64,000 bases of DNA from contig OU452229.1 in assembly GCA_911728455.2 (NCBI GenBank), positions 8,856,811-8,920,810 of the forward strand, in the 5' to 3' direction. The notes beneath the pieces are model-generated. The model saw only the letters and a program-made list of their open reading frames with translations. It was not told the DNA's origin and searched no databases. Positions 46,934 to 58,496 of this stretch are shown piece by piece (position 1 is the stretch's first letter; the number at the start of each line of letters is the position of its first letter). Source of the stretch: Marthasterias glacialis (Eukaryota; Echinodermata; Asteroidea; Forcipulatida; Asteriidae). A program made the translations under genes and the position numbers.

Positions 46934-46934
46934 T

Positions 46935-48030
46935 TGAAATGCACGGCGCTCGCCATACTCAAATTAGACTTGACCCAAGTCCTACTTTCGTGGAGTCCTT
47001 GTCCATCTGAACATGTCGATCCACTGCTGCAATGACCCATCGCAGTTTTATTTCAGCGCTTTGTTGTGCGCCCTCGTTCGCCGGGCAATAGCTTGAATAT
47101 GTAACGAACGCGTCCGCTGCTGACCAATGAAATCGGTTTAGTTTTCAACGACTCGTTCATTTTTAAAGCGGGTGTTGTCAATTTATCTCTACCAAGTTAC
47201 ATTATGACAATAAAGAATCGGTATTGATATCTATGGATATACTGTCGTATGGTAAAGTTGTTGTATAATAACATGAAGCTTAATTGAATTAAATAAATAA
47301 TAATCTGTAACAATTAGATTCTTTGAAGTGTATGGTGGCCGTTCATTGCCGTTCCCCTTTTTCAGTAAATATTTCAAAATTTACTGCTCTATATAGTTTT
47401 CTTTTCAAAAAAATTTAAAAACTATTTAAGTTAATTAAAAAAAATCTTATAAAAATAAATTCAAAATAAAAATACTTGAAAAGTAGTTTCTAATTAAAAA
47501 TGCTTTTAAAAATAATTTCAAGTTTAAATTTCATATAAAAATAATTCCAATTTAAATTTCTTATAAAACAGTTTCAAGTTTGTTTAAAATGAAAGTAGAT
47601 TTTTCACAAAATGAAAGCGATTTCAAAGTGAACTTCATTATTCGTGACGGCCATAGAAGTGTTCAAGGTTGACCCAAAACGTAATGAATAAGTCCATGTA
47701 CAAAACAACAACGCTACATTTCCATGCCATGTAGCCTAGCCTAGCATTGACATTGCGCGCTGATTCCCCGAATGCTGCTGTCTCATTGGCTGCCACCCAA
47801 ATCGGTAGATGAGCCCTATTGGCCGTGCGTAACCCTGTTGTTGCGAATTAACCAAGTCGGGTTTTGCGATCTGGAATTCACTGGATTGGTTATTAATTGA
47901 CACTATAGAGGGCGCGCGTTGCAAACAGCTCAGACACGTTATTACCACAGACATAGGTTCTTTATGTCTGTGGTTATTACTGACTCAATCACCACGAAAC
48001 CCGACTTGAACCAAGACTACCCAAGAGCGG
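46935..48030. other. Unassigned interval
   Basis: AT-rich text with loose repeats of AAATTTCTTATAAAA type at 47400-47600. A hairpin from ACCACAGACATA and TATGTCTGTGGT lies at 47944-47975, inside a larger CAAGTCGGGTTTT/AAACCCGACTTG dyad (47852-48010). No gene is seen. Confidence 0.5.
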
Positions 48031-48034
48031 GATG

Positions 48035-49545
48035 GCTTACGGGCTGCGTATTTTTTTTTTCCAGGACGAACGTGGGCAATTTACATAAATGGGCGTGCGT
48101 AAATCCCAAATACCCCCCGCACATGCGTACTTGGACCTAGTACATGTAGTTTTGAGTTGTTCATGTACATGTACATGTATGTACATGTACATGTACATGT
48201 ACATGTACTACGAGGACAACAATGCATGTTGACTCGGTCTCCGTAGCACAGCTTAGTTTTACCATCGGAGCCTTTTGGGTTATGGTGTATCTTATGCGTG
48301 CTTGGACTTAAATAGTTGTGAGTTGATAGCGCTATTCACGGATCTTAAACAATCGCGGACAAAATAAACAAAGAAACATACAAAGCCCCAAAACAAAACG
48401 ATTCTACATCATCAGGTACAAGATGACACCAACAAAATCGTATTTTTCCACATGATTTTGAAAACACCCCTAAGATCACAATGAGACAGTGGAGTACTTT
48501 AGGAATGGCCATTAGCCTTGATGGTGTAACGATGTCTACACAAGAGGGGTTGTGGGTGATGATTGTGGGCAACATACAAATACTCGAGGGTAGACTGTGC
48601 ATTACAAATAGTCACTAGAAGGACCTTGGGCTAGCATGGTGGTTTGAATGGGATAAGTCTTAATGGGGACCAGCTGTTCCATTGCTGTGTACAATATTAT
48701 TGTATTTGTGAGGCACCCAAACTAACCAAAATGTAATGTTTTACTGTAGTGTACTTTTTGAGTCGCTTCCTCCTATGCTGTATTTACATGTATGTTTCTT
48801 CTATAGTATCAATCGCACCCCCCCCCCAAAAAAAAAAAAAAAAAAAAAACTGTTAAAGAAATGCTTAATACTTATAAATTTGTATCAATACTTTTAAATT
48901 TGTATCTACATTTTGTTATCTATCTGTATCTGTCTGTCGGTCGGTCTGGGCTTACGAGAGCGCAGCATGAGTTGTATACTACAGTAACTGTGGGTTTTTC
49001 TTTACATTGTGGGGTGATGCTCACAATGTTTATTTATCTATTTATTTTGATGTATAACAAAAGGTTAAAGACAAGGGACATGGATGTATTTATCTATAAA
49101 ATAAGTCTCACTGCCAAAATAAAAATAAGCTTTCCTCAAATAAAGTGAAGAATTGCCAAAATAAATTGCAGTACTACGTTCATAACGATCGTAACAAGTG
49201 GGGAACCAATACAAATTGATCAACCACAGACAGATCAACCACAAACAGAACTTTGAAGTGGGTGATGAATTAAATATAGTTTTTTTAGCTTACATGTTTC
49301 TAGGATAAGATACACCATAAACCAAAAGGCTCCGATGGTAACACTAAATTCAAGCTGTGCTACGGAGACCGAGTCAACATACTGTACATGTACATTGTTG
49401 TCCTCGTAGTACATGTATGAACAACAACTCAAAACTACATGTATTAGGTCCAAGTACGCATGTGCGAGGGTATTTGGGGTTTACGCACGCCCACTTTATG
49501 TTAATTGCCCACGTTCGTCCTGGAAAAAAAAAATACGCTTACGGC
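48035..49545. repeat. Large inverted repeat, 250-bp arms, 1-kb spacer
   Basis: The left arm 48035-48300 (AGGACGAACGTGGGCAATT, AGTACATGTAGTTTTGAGTTG, TACGAGGACAACAATG, GACTCGGTCTCCGTAGC, ATCGGAGCCTTTTGGGTTAT) is mirrored at 49300-49545. The left arm has a longer ACATGT run (48163-48208) than the right, so the arms are otherwise nearly identical. The spacer has short hydrophobic frames and an A run at 48827-48849 but no gene I recognise. Confidence 0.85.
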
Positions 49546-49654
49546 AGTCTGAAGTTAATATCGTAATCGTAATATCAGCGTATTTCAGCAAATGGCGCGC
49601 TTGCTCTGGATGAAGGTTAGGAAAAATGGACACGAGTATAAGAAACGCTGACGT

Positions 49655-50030
49655 CTACTGTTCGATGGAAGTGATACGCTGCGTCTGCTTATGCAGCCTC
49701 AGTTGCCAAGCTGGGGACTCGTGTGTACCGACCATAAAAACGCAATCATTGAAGGAATCGCCGTGAACCGGTCGCAAGAGAGAGCTCAATTCAATAAACT
49801 CGCCTTTACAAATGTTTTCCTGCATTGGAAGTGGCACTTCGGCCCAAAGCTTGTCGCAAACGCTCAGCAATGGCAATCAAGCAACTTCGCCCGTTGTCGC
49901 GCTTTCTGCGCTTAAATGAGTTGGGGCAGTAATTTTTTTCAGACGGGCTTTTTAAATCTACGGTAAACTCACCAATTCCAGTGCAGCAGGTGGACGAGGC
50001 TAGCGCTACCGAAGCAGCCACCGACGCTTA
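49655..50030 (-). pseudogene. Possible retroelement gag-like remnant
   Basis: Read leftwards across a frameshift near 49840, frames give CPNSFKRRKRDNGR, then LPMQENICKGEFIELSSLLR and DSFNDCVFMVGTHE. The phrase on a short element followed by GEFIELSSLL resembles N-terminal parts of invertebrate retroelement proteins. The fragment is short and I cannot assign a family. Confidence 0.35.
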
Positions 50031-50342
50031 ACGACGACGCTTCGGACCCTTAGGCCCCTACCAACCGCCCCTGTAGACTTCGAGGCAGCCAAAAGACGCT
50101 GAGCACGATGCATTATCCCAAGTGTAAAGAGAAAGTGTAAAAACGCACAAACAATCAACACGAATGTGGACGTACGACAAAACCAGAAAGTCGAAATACG
50201 ACCAACAAAACAAAGAACTCGAAAGTGTACCAAGAATTTACGTTAAAGGTACACACCGGGTTACTGTTTACCTAAATTAGTGATGTGGAATGACAGACAC
50301 TAATTTTTAAATGGTTGTTCTCAAAAAAAAATCATCAAAATA

Positions 50343-50894
50343 TCACGTAATTAACGAAAAATGTGAAAAACAAAACAAAACACGGTCAAAGGTCAGCTTA
50401 TACGCTTTTCCAGCCGTTGCAACTGTCAAGTTTACGTGCCAATGTTGCGCAATGTTGTAAGTAGACTGGTGCTCTGTTTCTGTATGAATTATTACAATGA
50501 CGAGGCATGAGGATCCAGACTTCATATCCATCCAACACAAATTCACGTGTAAATAAAAAAAAACAAGACATAAACAGACAGTGTATTCTGTGTACGACGA
50601 ATTGGACGAACTTGCAATGGAGAACGTTTCTTCATTATATCGCAAGTAGGCCCTATGTTGTAAAAAATTACTTGGACGAATGCCAGTTGGGCCCAGGACT
50701 ATTGTCAGATCGTGTTGAAATGTAGAAAGGGAGAGAATAAGCTTGGCATAATGTGGACACAGACATGGTGGACCATAAATATTGTCAAAATGTGAGTCTT
50801 CATGAATTAAAATATACGCAGGCATATTCACAATACAGTTCTGTGACACAAACCTGTCCATCAAAATAATTATGGCAAAGACCACATCCTTCAT
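50343..50894 (-). CDS. Unrecognised 183-codon ORF in TTAA element
   Basis: The longest intact single-exon frame outside the Harbinger transposase. It starts MKDVVFAIIILMDRFVSQNC and contains a hydrophobic patch near residues 105-120 (VCLCLVFFYLHVNLC). Composition is not obviously coding, and no catalytic or zinc-binding pattern is visible. It could be a passenger ORF or a chance frame. Confidence 0.25.
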   Translation of the reverse strand: MKDVVFAIIILMDRFVSQNCIVNMPAYILIHEDSHFDNIYGPPCLCPHYAKLILSLSTFQHDLTIVLGPTGIRPSNFLQHRAYLRYNEETFSIASSSNSSYTEYTVCLCLVFFYLHVNLCWMDMKSGSSCLVIVIIHTETEHQSTYNIAQHWHVNLTVATAGKAYKLTFDRVLFCFSHFSLIT

Positions 50895-51135
50895 ATTCTC
50901 ATCGTGACCAGCCTGCTGCAGTCTAAAAACTAATGGTACTGGTAGTGTCCCTAATCTTGGACCATCTTTTCACATTGGCTTGGCCAATAACAGTCCTGTG
51001 CCAAGCGAGCCTCCCGCTTTCGCTGCAAACGGATTGCCAATCCTGGCAGCTTTAGCGAAGGGATTCTCCCGTTTTTCGGGCGATGACTTCACTGGCCGGC
51101 CGCGGCCACCGCCACCGGTTTTTTGTTGTGGCGAT

Positions 51136-51160
51136 GGGGGGGGGGGGGGGGGGGGGGGGT
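51136..51160. repeat. Poly-G tract
   Basis: About 25 G's preceded by a GC-rich segment (GGCCGGCCGCGGCCACCGCC) unlike the surrounding sequence. The minus strand reads a spurious Pro run. Confidence 0.95.
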
Positions 51161-52021
51161 TGGACATTATGCAGCTATCATAGAAGTAGATAGATCAGTT
51201 GTATGGATAAACATTCCCCATCGTCGTCGCTCGTGTGCGTAGCGAAGGCAACACGTTACAATAGTTAGGGGATAATAGCTAGGGGTACAGACTAAAACCC
51301 TCGTAAAAAAACGTAATTGTTGGTCTGGCTCCCTACCCCTCCGACAAGCTCCCACGCTTACGGCTAGACCGACCGGCAAGCTGGGGAGTTCATGCCCCGG
51401 AGTTTGTCTCTCTGGCCCCACGAGACACGGCACCGGCTGTACGGGATATGACCCAAGGTTTACGTTCCGCTAGCTCCCACGCTGGTGCGCCGTAAGACAC
51501 GCTTCGGTTGCACGGACACCTCTGAATGTGAATATTACGTTCGATTTTTCATCATTATTTACAATTGTATAAATAATCTGAATACATAAGTCTTTTTTGT
51601 CAAATACTCATGAATAATTGTGAAAAAAAGGATTTAAATTTGGTTCAGTAATTTATTTCTATACGGCTGGAAGTAAAACTAACTCCGAAGATCACGTGAT
51701 TTATCCGAACCACTTTTTGGGTTCGGATAAATCGTTTTTTTAAAAATGCTCGAAAACGGCAAAAATTTGATGGTTTCTTTTAGGAACCGTTCTTTTCCAT
51801 TCCTGAAAGACCTTTGAAGTCATGTTAGCCTATTTTGTAGCCCAAATAGCCCAAACGAAGCCGGTGTGCACCTTTAAATTGGAAAATTACTAATGGCAAA
51901 AACACAATAACACGAAGACTGCTCAAACAAAAAAGAAGTGCTTTCATCATGCAAAGCAGCTGAACAGACCAAGCGGGCCTGCCAATGATAACCCAGTAAT
52001 AAATCAATTGTCGGGGATAAG

Positions 52022-52521
52022 ACCGGTGTCGCAGTCTCAGGTTTCCGGCGTGCTCAGTTTTCCGGATGACGTAGCCGGGCATTTCAGCACGCGGGCATCA
52101 TGGTCTCAGTATTCCGGCGTGCTTGGATTTCCGGTGACAACATGGTACTAATCATACGGTTATTACTGGCCTCATCATATGAATAATTCTTGGTTTGATA
52201 ACGAACCAACCTCTTCTTACCATCCATCGACCCGTCTGAATACAGACCGCTGTCTAAGTAACGGATAATTTTAGCATTCTTCTTACGAAATTCGTTAAAA
52301 CGATCCGCACGTCCTTTGCTCGATGAAGCCGCCACGACTAGCTTCAGTGTAATCCGTCACCCTGATCCGATGCATGCGATCCTGACACGTACATACGACT
52401 CAGCACGGCACTGAAACGGACGACTTTTGTCTGTTGTGGAAGACATGACATGACGTAATTGTACCATATTTGATCATCTGGAAAACTGAGCACGCCGGAA
52501 ACCTGAGACCGCGACACCGGT
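52022..52521. mobile_element. 500-bp MITE, ACCGGTGTCGC family, copy 1
   Basis: The left end ACCGGTGTCGCAGTCTCAGG continues TTTCCGGCGTGCTCAGTTTTCC. The right end is its reverse complement over more than 40 bases with one mismatch. The second copy begins at 52697. Confidence 0.9.
52084..52335 (-). CDS. 83-codon ORF inside the ACCGGTGTCGC MITE
   Basis: MAASSSKGRADRFNEFRKKN begins a basic frame that continues YLDSGLYSDGSMDGKKRLVR. The corresponding segment of copy 2 (around 53130-53200) keeps the ATGGCGGC start but not the frame. It may be the first exon of the parent transposon's protein or of a captured gene. No family recognised. Confidence 0.35.
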   Translation of the reverse strand: MAASSSKGRADRFNEFRKKNAKIIRYLDSGLYSDGSMDGKKRLVRYQTKNYSYDEASNNRMISTMLSPEIQARRNTETMMPAC

Positions 52522-52696
52522 GGTAATAAACTTGAGCCAATCCGACCCGGTCGCGATTTACTGACCTATGCTCCGACCAACCCCGAGAGACTGTCTAGTG
52601 GCAACAAATTATTTGAACCTCAAAGCAATCGCCTCAAATCTAATGTGGATGAGTCTGTGTAACTAAGGTCGTTGTGTGCACAGTTTCGGGCTTCGT

Positions 52697-53745
52697 TCCG
52701 GTGTCACGGTCTCAGCTGTCCGGCGTGCTCAGCATCCGGATGACGTAGCCGGGCATTTAGCACGCTGGGGTCATGGTCTTAGTATTTCGGCGGGCTCGGA
52801 TACCCAGATGACAACAGCGGACAAAAAACGGACAGCTCGTTCTCTACTAATCGTACGATTATTCTCCGCCCAATCACATTCTCTTAGTTCATCTTTATAC
52901 GTGTCCAAGTTAACACTTCTTCAAAGGCATATCTCCTTTCTTAAATTTTGTATGGAAAATGTGAACACAATAAACGAACCTCCTTTTCTGGTTGTATCAG
53001 GTGTATAATGATAATATCAAAATAGCTTCTTTTTCTGTGATAAAAAAGTAACACGTTCAAGTGTATATAACCTGACGTGACTCATTATTGTTGTTTTTTC
53101 ATAATAATCATGGAATTGTTTGTGCCACACTCAGAAGAAAGAAACGATCCGCACGTACATTCTCTGCTCGATCGTGGAGGCCGCCATGACAGCTCCAGTA
53201 TGCGTGAGTGCTACGTGTAGGCTTACACGACTCGGCACGGTACTAAAATAGACGACTTCCGTTTGCTGTGCGCAGACATGGCGTGACGTAATTTTACCAT
53301 AGTTGGTCAAGGTCTTCGTGGCTTAGACGTTTGTGTAGCCGCGAAGCCACTGCAGAGAAGCCCAAATCATCGCGCACAAATGACGAAGCCACGAGGGCCT
53401 TTTCCCAACTTGTCAGGAATTTCGAATGTTTTTCTTTATTTCTCGATTTTCGCTACCCTAACAGGTTAGCAGAATTCCCACCCAATCAGAAGCCATGGGG
53501 TCAGCTTGCGGTAACCTCATCCGCATTGTGATTGGCCAACCTTTCAGCGGCGTTCTTATTTGCGTAAAAATTATGAATAATTTATGTTTGAAACTTCATG
53601 AATAATTCAACATCAAAAACCGCAAAACAAGTTGGAAAAGGCCCTCGTGGCTTCGCCACTCGATCGCGCGCGCTAACTTGGTCTAAGCCACGAAGGCCTT
53701 GACAAAAGACTAGCCAGTTTACCTGGAGACTGCGACACCAGTCTG
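52697..53745. mobile_element. MITE, ACCGGTGTCGC family, copy 2, interrupted
   Basis: TCCGGTGTCACGGTCTCAG at the left and the facing CTGGAGACTGCGACACCAG at the right. The body parallels copy 1 (GTGACAACA, TACTAATCRTACGRTTATT). The extra length is due to the nested element at 53306-53705. Confidence 0.8.
53306..53705. mobile_element. Nested 400-bp TIR element
   Basis: GTCAAGGTCTTCGTGGCTTA at the left and the reverse complement of GTCAAGGCCTTCGTGGCTTA at the right, with a second inner facing pair GAAGCCACGAGGGCCTTTTC / GAAAAGGCCCTCGTGGCTTC. It is nested in the MITE copy at 52697-53745. Confidence 0.85.
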
Positions 53746-53984
53746 CACACAAATGTGCTAAATGCTCCTCCGTCGGTACATTGTAAAGCCACCTGTGCCG
53801 AAAAGCCAGCAGTTAGCTCCAACCCCCATCAAGCTTAATAGGTTGCTCCCATTTTTGCATTCATATCCAAGCAAACGTGATTCACAAATTCTATTGCATG
53901 GTTTTTCTGTTGGCTTTAGGCTTGGTTACGTTGGTCCTTGGGTCAGTCCAGTAATTTGGTTTCTGTTCTTGACAATCCGGCTAT

Positions 53985-54750
53985 GGTAAGGCAAAAGGTT
54001 GCCCGTGCAATCCGTGAGATTGTGCTTGGCCGGGTGGCGATTTTTTTCCCGTACCACACGCTCAATAAGGAGCTACAGCGAAGCGTCCCGATTGGTCAGT
54101 TACAAAATGCATTATGCATGTTTAGGTCGCAGGCTGTTTCACACGAAAGTTGTGTGTGATCGGCGTAAATTACAGACCCTCCTCGTGCTCTATAATGTAC
54201 TATCTAGGGAATACTCAGCAGCAAGTTCAGCATGGTGTTTGTGTTCCAGACGCCGCAAGAATAACCAAGGTCACTTCTATCTAAGATACGTGTTAAGTGT
54301 ATGTGGGGTCCTTTTTCTACGGTATTTTAAGTTACCTGCTGATGTGCACTAGTGGCCAACAGGGAAGTTTCTGATCAGTAGTGTGGGGACCTTGATGTGG
54401 TAGCCTAAGAATGTGTGTGTACTAAGAAATGGGATTGTGGAGAGCAGGGTATTATGGGCCACCTGTTTTTCGGATTTATGTCAAATCTCGGTGATATAAG
54501 CCAATCTGCAACTTTCTTGGATACTGTGTTTTGGTATTGGGTCAGCTTTTACTGTGATGTGTTTTATTTATTTTCTTTTAAGCTGTGTTTCATTGACTTT
54601 CTTTGCTTTCGGTCACTTGCGTAATACATTAGCAACCGACCAATCGGGACGCCTCGCTGTGGTTCCCTATTCAGCGTGTGGTACGGGGAAAAATCGCTAC
54701 CCGCCCAGGTAGCTGGCCCAGTTTTAGTTCCTCCTTTGCCCAAATTTCGT
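53985..54750. mobile_element. TIR element, about 110-bp arms
   Basis: GGTGGCGATTTTTTTCCCGT, ACCACACGCTCAATAAGG and CGTCCCGATTGGTCAG on the left face GTCCCGATTGGTCGG-type complements at 54636-54705. The inner 520 bases have no recognisable ORF. Confidence 0.8.
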
Positions 54751-55249
54751 TGCTCCCCAATCGGTCTTGTACCAAAGCAGGTGCCTGGCGAATTCTGCAT
54801 GATTCATAAGCTTTCTTCACTGTTAATGATCACATTGACCAGTCTTCAACTTCAGTCAGTTATGCTAGTTTTGATGATGCCGTTATGGTAACTTTTTGGG
54901 GTCCCGGCGCTCTAATGGCCAAATCTGGCATTAATTAAGTTAGCATTTCACTTGCTTCATGTCCATTCCGATGATTTTGATTTACTTAGTTTTACTCTTG
55001 ACGACCGATTTTTTTTAACAAAACCTATGGGTTGTTCTATTTTTTTGTGCCACATTTAATCAAACTTGGTACAAACAAAGACCATATACCAAACATGTAC
55101 ACAGTAGCATCAACATCACCCGTCACGTGACGTAATCTAAAAGATATATTTAAATATTTGAAAATGCGTATCAAAAACAACCACAACAGACCGTAGGTTT
55201 GTTTTTGCTGGATTAGATTGAGGTAATATAGGTCTTTATTTTATTTAGT

Positions 55250-55610
55250 GTGCGTGACATCACGTGACCTCTACTTCCGGTCGAAACCGGAAGAGCCTTG
55301 TAAATTCAAAAGTGGTAAAAGTTATGAAGTTGCTTTAAACGATGTTAGTGTCCGGCCAGGATGTACTTTTCAAAAAAAAATCGATGTGGTCATCATATAC
55401 AAGAGCGCCCTTATTCCAGGTTGAAAACTAGTCAAAACAAACTTTTACTTGATGTCTGTGGCAATTTTTTTGTAATCGTTTTTAAATTGGTATACATGAT
55501 GTTAATGCAGACAACACAATAAAATGTGTGAATTTTTAGAATGACGTCATCATGTGTCACGTGACGTGATGTTAAAGGTTCAGTTTTTGAAGTCTTCTAT
55601 CTCCTGAAGT
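55250..55610. repeat. Dispersed repeat, copy of 24420-24775
   Basis: CTACTTCCGGTCGAAACCGG at 55269 starts a stretch parallel to 24440-24775, including AAACGATGTTA, AGAGCGCCC, TGCAGACAACA and CATGTGTCACGTG. Confidence 0.8.
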
Positions 55611-55680
55611 AAACATTCGATTTTAAAACATGTAGACTGAGTCATGGTTAAATGGGAAGTGGATTCACAAATCAAACGTA

Positions 55681-56543
55681 CAGTCATTTGACCAGTTCAG
55701 GATCATTGACCAGTTCCGGATCACTTCAACTTTGCATTGCCCCTCGATCATCAGTAAATTACTCTTCATGTGACCAATTTAAGAAATGTAAAGAATAAGA
55801 TAAAACACCCAATAAGAAATCGCATCAAAATTCAAGTGTATAACATCGTTGTTGAATAAATTATGGCAAATTTTCTGAAGTTTGTCAGTGACAATAATTG
55901 TAATTTTTGAAACAAAATGATGGTTCAAAAACGCTGTTGAAACTTCTCACCTTTCATATTTGAAGGTATGAGCAGATTAAGTTCATTTAAAATGGTTTAG
56001 ATGCATGAACAGTGTTTATGTAAATTTACTGAGCAGTCACCTTTTCTCTTTTTTGTGAAAAATTGCAAAAAAATTCAATTTTTGAGTCAATGCACCTTTG
56101 ACCAGTTCTGGATCACTCAACATTAAAGCAATGTAAATCTGGTAAAATCATACTTTTTAGAGCAGTCAACACATACATTTTTACATATTGAGAAGTATAA
56201 AACTATTGGAATAAATAGCTGTTAATAATATTACTTGTATTTTCAAGATGGAGGACAACATGTTCATTGATGCACGACAACTTTATGAATAGGAATGAGG
56301 GTTTGCAATAAAGGTTCCTCTACTGATCCAGAATAGAAGCAACTGATCCAGAACTGGTCAAAAAGATGTCAATTTCTTTTCTCAAAGCCCCTTCCAAGAT
56401 ATACATATTTTGGTCATTTGACACTTGGTGACTTTTATGGCCTGTTTAGGTAAACTAATTAACATTTCATTTAAAATTGTCGAAATAGCTGCGATGGCAC
56501 AGCGTGAATTCATAAAAATTATCCAGAACTGGTCAAATGACTG
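55681..56543. mobile_element. Mariner-like MITE, 863 bp, TA target
   Basis: TA at 55679-55680 and 56544-56545 flanks ends CAGTCATTTGACCAGTTC and its reverse complement. The motif GACCAGTTCNGGATCA (either strand) recurs inside at about 55706, 56098, 56324 and 56344. TA duplication and a CAGT start are typical of Tc1/mariner. There is no transposase frame. Confidence 0.85.
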
Positions 56544-56764
56544 TATTAGGCCTATGTTTTTATCTGTGACTTAATTTTGTTGATAAGCATACCGTGTACG
56601 CGTTAGCAGCACACAAACACATGTAAAATGTCGCCCTCCTGCATATTTACTTTCGAATATATAGTTTGGACATTTTATTTGTGATAAATACTTGGATTTC
56701 AAGGAATATTATACACAGAATGAGTAAGTTTCATTAAATATGAATGACCCACAAAAAAAAAAAA

Positions 56765-56777
56765 AAAAAAAAAAACG
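56765..56777. repeat. Poly-A tract
   Basis: A run of over 20 A's at about 56753-56776 just left of the large inverted repeat. Confidence 0.8.
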
Positions 56778-56849
56778 ACCCAAAATTTCAGCACTTTTTG
56801 AGTCTGTCGGTTAAGGGCAACTCAACAATTGTTGTTAGGCCTAAGCAAA

Positions 56850-57425
56850 GACCAATCGCACCTTTGATGGGTGTTTGGCAGGGGTCTGAAAATTGGTCCG
56901 CTTGAAAAAATGCCAATAATACTCAGTATCTAGTCTATTTGTATGTATAAAAAAAAGAAAGTTGGTTTCTTTACTCCTTCATGTTCATGATTTTAATGAA
57001 CAGAGTACATGTATTTTGCCCATTGTACAGTACATGTAGGCCTATGCCATGTACGAAATGTAAAACAAGGCTTCTGCGTGCTGCTTGTAGTTTTCCAAAA
57101 TAATACTTTTCCATCATTACTGCTTGTAATTATAAAAACTGTGACAGGGATGTTAAAGGTTGAATTTATTCAGTTACATTCCTTCATCGCATCAGCGTTG
57201 TACTTTTTGTACATAATAATAGGCCTTCATGTACATGTACTGTACAATGGGCAAAATACTACGTTCATTAAAGTTAAAATCTGAACATGAAGGAGTAAAG
57301 AAAACAACTTTCTTTTTTTTCTACACATACAAATAGACTGGATACTGAGTATTATTGGCATTTTTCCAAGCGGACCCATTTTCAGACCCCTGCCAAACAC
57401 CCATCAAAGATGTAATTGGTCTATC
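56850..57425. repeat. Inverted repeat, 200-bp arms, 175-bp spacer
   Basis: GACCAATCGCACCTTTGATG and the following text to CAGTACATGTAGGCCT (about 57041) is mirrored from AGGCCTTCATGTACATGTAC at 57221 to CATCAAAGATGTAATTGGTC at 57421. Arms are about 90% matched, including a TCTTTACTCCTTCATGTTCA block. The transcript would fold as one long hairpin. Confidence 0.85.
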
Positions 57426-57714
57426 CTTAACTCAGGTCAGACATATGCACCTATTTTATAACCAAAAGTAATATTAAAGCCATCGGACAATTCCCGTGGG
57501 CACCAGGGGTTCTAACAAATGACAAGTTGTTATGTAGGCTAAAAGTAGGTTTTTAAAGATCTATAACTTGATTGGCAAATTTTATGTACTACTTTTGACA
57601 GCAGATTCTAGTTGTTTGGATGCCAGTCACATTGTGCATCAATTGGTAGCAACATATCTTATATCAATTTGGAGATATAGGCCTCTAAAATTGCAGCAAA
57701 AAACCCCCCACAAA

Positions 57715-57860
57715 AATTAATTAGAAGGGGCGGGGCTTAATTCTTTGGGGGTTCATATCTCAGAAACGATAAAGAGTAGGAATCTACAATTTGTGTGTGT
57801 TCATTGCACCCACAGAGGATTGGTTTTGCTTTAAATTAGCAAAATCTGAGAATTTTAGCT
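57715..57860. repeat. Dispersed repeat, copy of 15425-15560
   Basis: Same strand and order as at 15425-15560 (AGAAGGGGCGGGGCTTAA and following phrases). Confidence 0.8.
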
Positions 57861-58129
57861 GATTTGGCAAGGAATTACCCCAAAACTCATTTTCGTTATG
57901 CTTTTTTCTGTTACATGTAAAAGAGCAAAACAGTATGCACAACTATGCGTGGACAACCTGGCAACACAGGAGTATTGATATTTGTCCTAAGGCAAATTCA
58001 CCAAAACATGGTAAACATTATTTCTGTTATACTGCAAACTCATAATATGACAAAAAATGCTCCTTTTGAAATGAATAATACAAGTTAAATAATTAAATAA
58101 AGCAGTAATTCACAGTAGCACTCATATTT

Positions 58130-58496
58130 TAAAGTTGAACTTAATTTATTTTAAAAAAATCTTGTTTTCAATACACAGTACATTAAATAGCAGTACATGT
58201 ATACTTTATACAATATGCAACAGGTGTAGTGAGTGTGGTAACATTTTTGTATTGGTCATTACTTGTCTACTAAACTGTAATTTTAAATAACTTCATTTTA
58301 TATGAAAGCATGAAAATTGCTATAAAACAAATGGGGATATCATGTGCAGGTTAAACCTTAAGCAATATACTGAAGCCACATTAGGGCAGTATTTCAGGCT
58401 TGAAGTTGAGTTAAGTCCAGGGTTGGCTAAAGCCTTGCATCAACTGCTACACACTATTCCACTAGTCATATGCTTTCATTATGCAATACAAGTTGT
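58130..58496 (-). terminator. Probable 3' UTR with AATAAA signal
   Basis: An AATAAA signal at about 58150-58145 on the minus strand lies about 350 bases after the stop codon of the preceding exon. The interval has no open frame. It supports the exon call but is not proof. Confidence 0.45.

Larger units (their letters stand above)
50247..51873. mobile_element. TTAA-flanked element, 1,627 bp
   Basis: TTAA at 50243-50246 and 51874-51877. The ends are AGGTACACACCGG and the reverse complement of AGGTGCACACCGG. The longest frame (minus, 50894-50343, 183 codons) has no domain I recognise. It is probably a deleted Kolobok- or piggyBac-type element. A 25-base G run sits near 51137-51160. Confidence 0.8.

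Noticed and set aside
50970..51183. Pro-rich and Gly-rich frames
   Set aside because: They are readings of the poly-G tract and its GC-rich flank.
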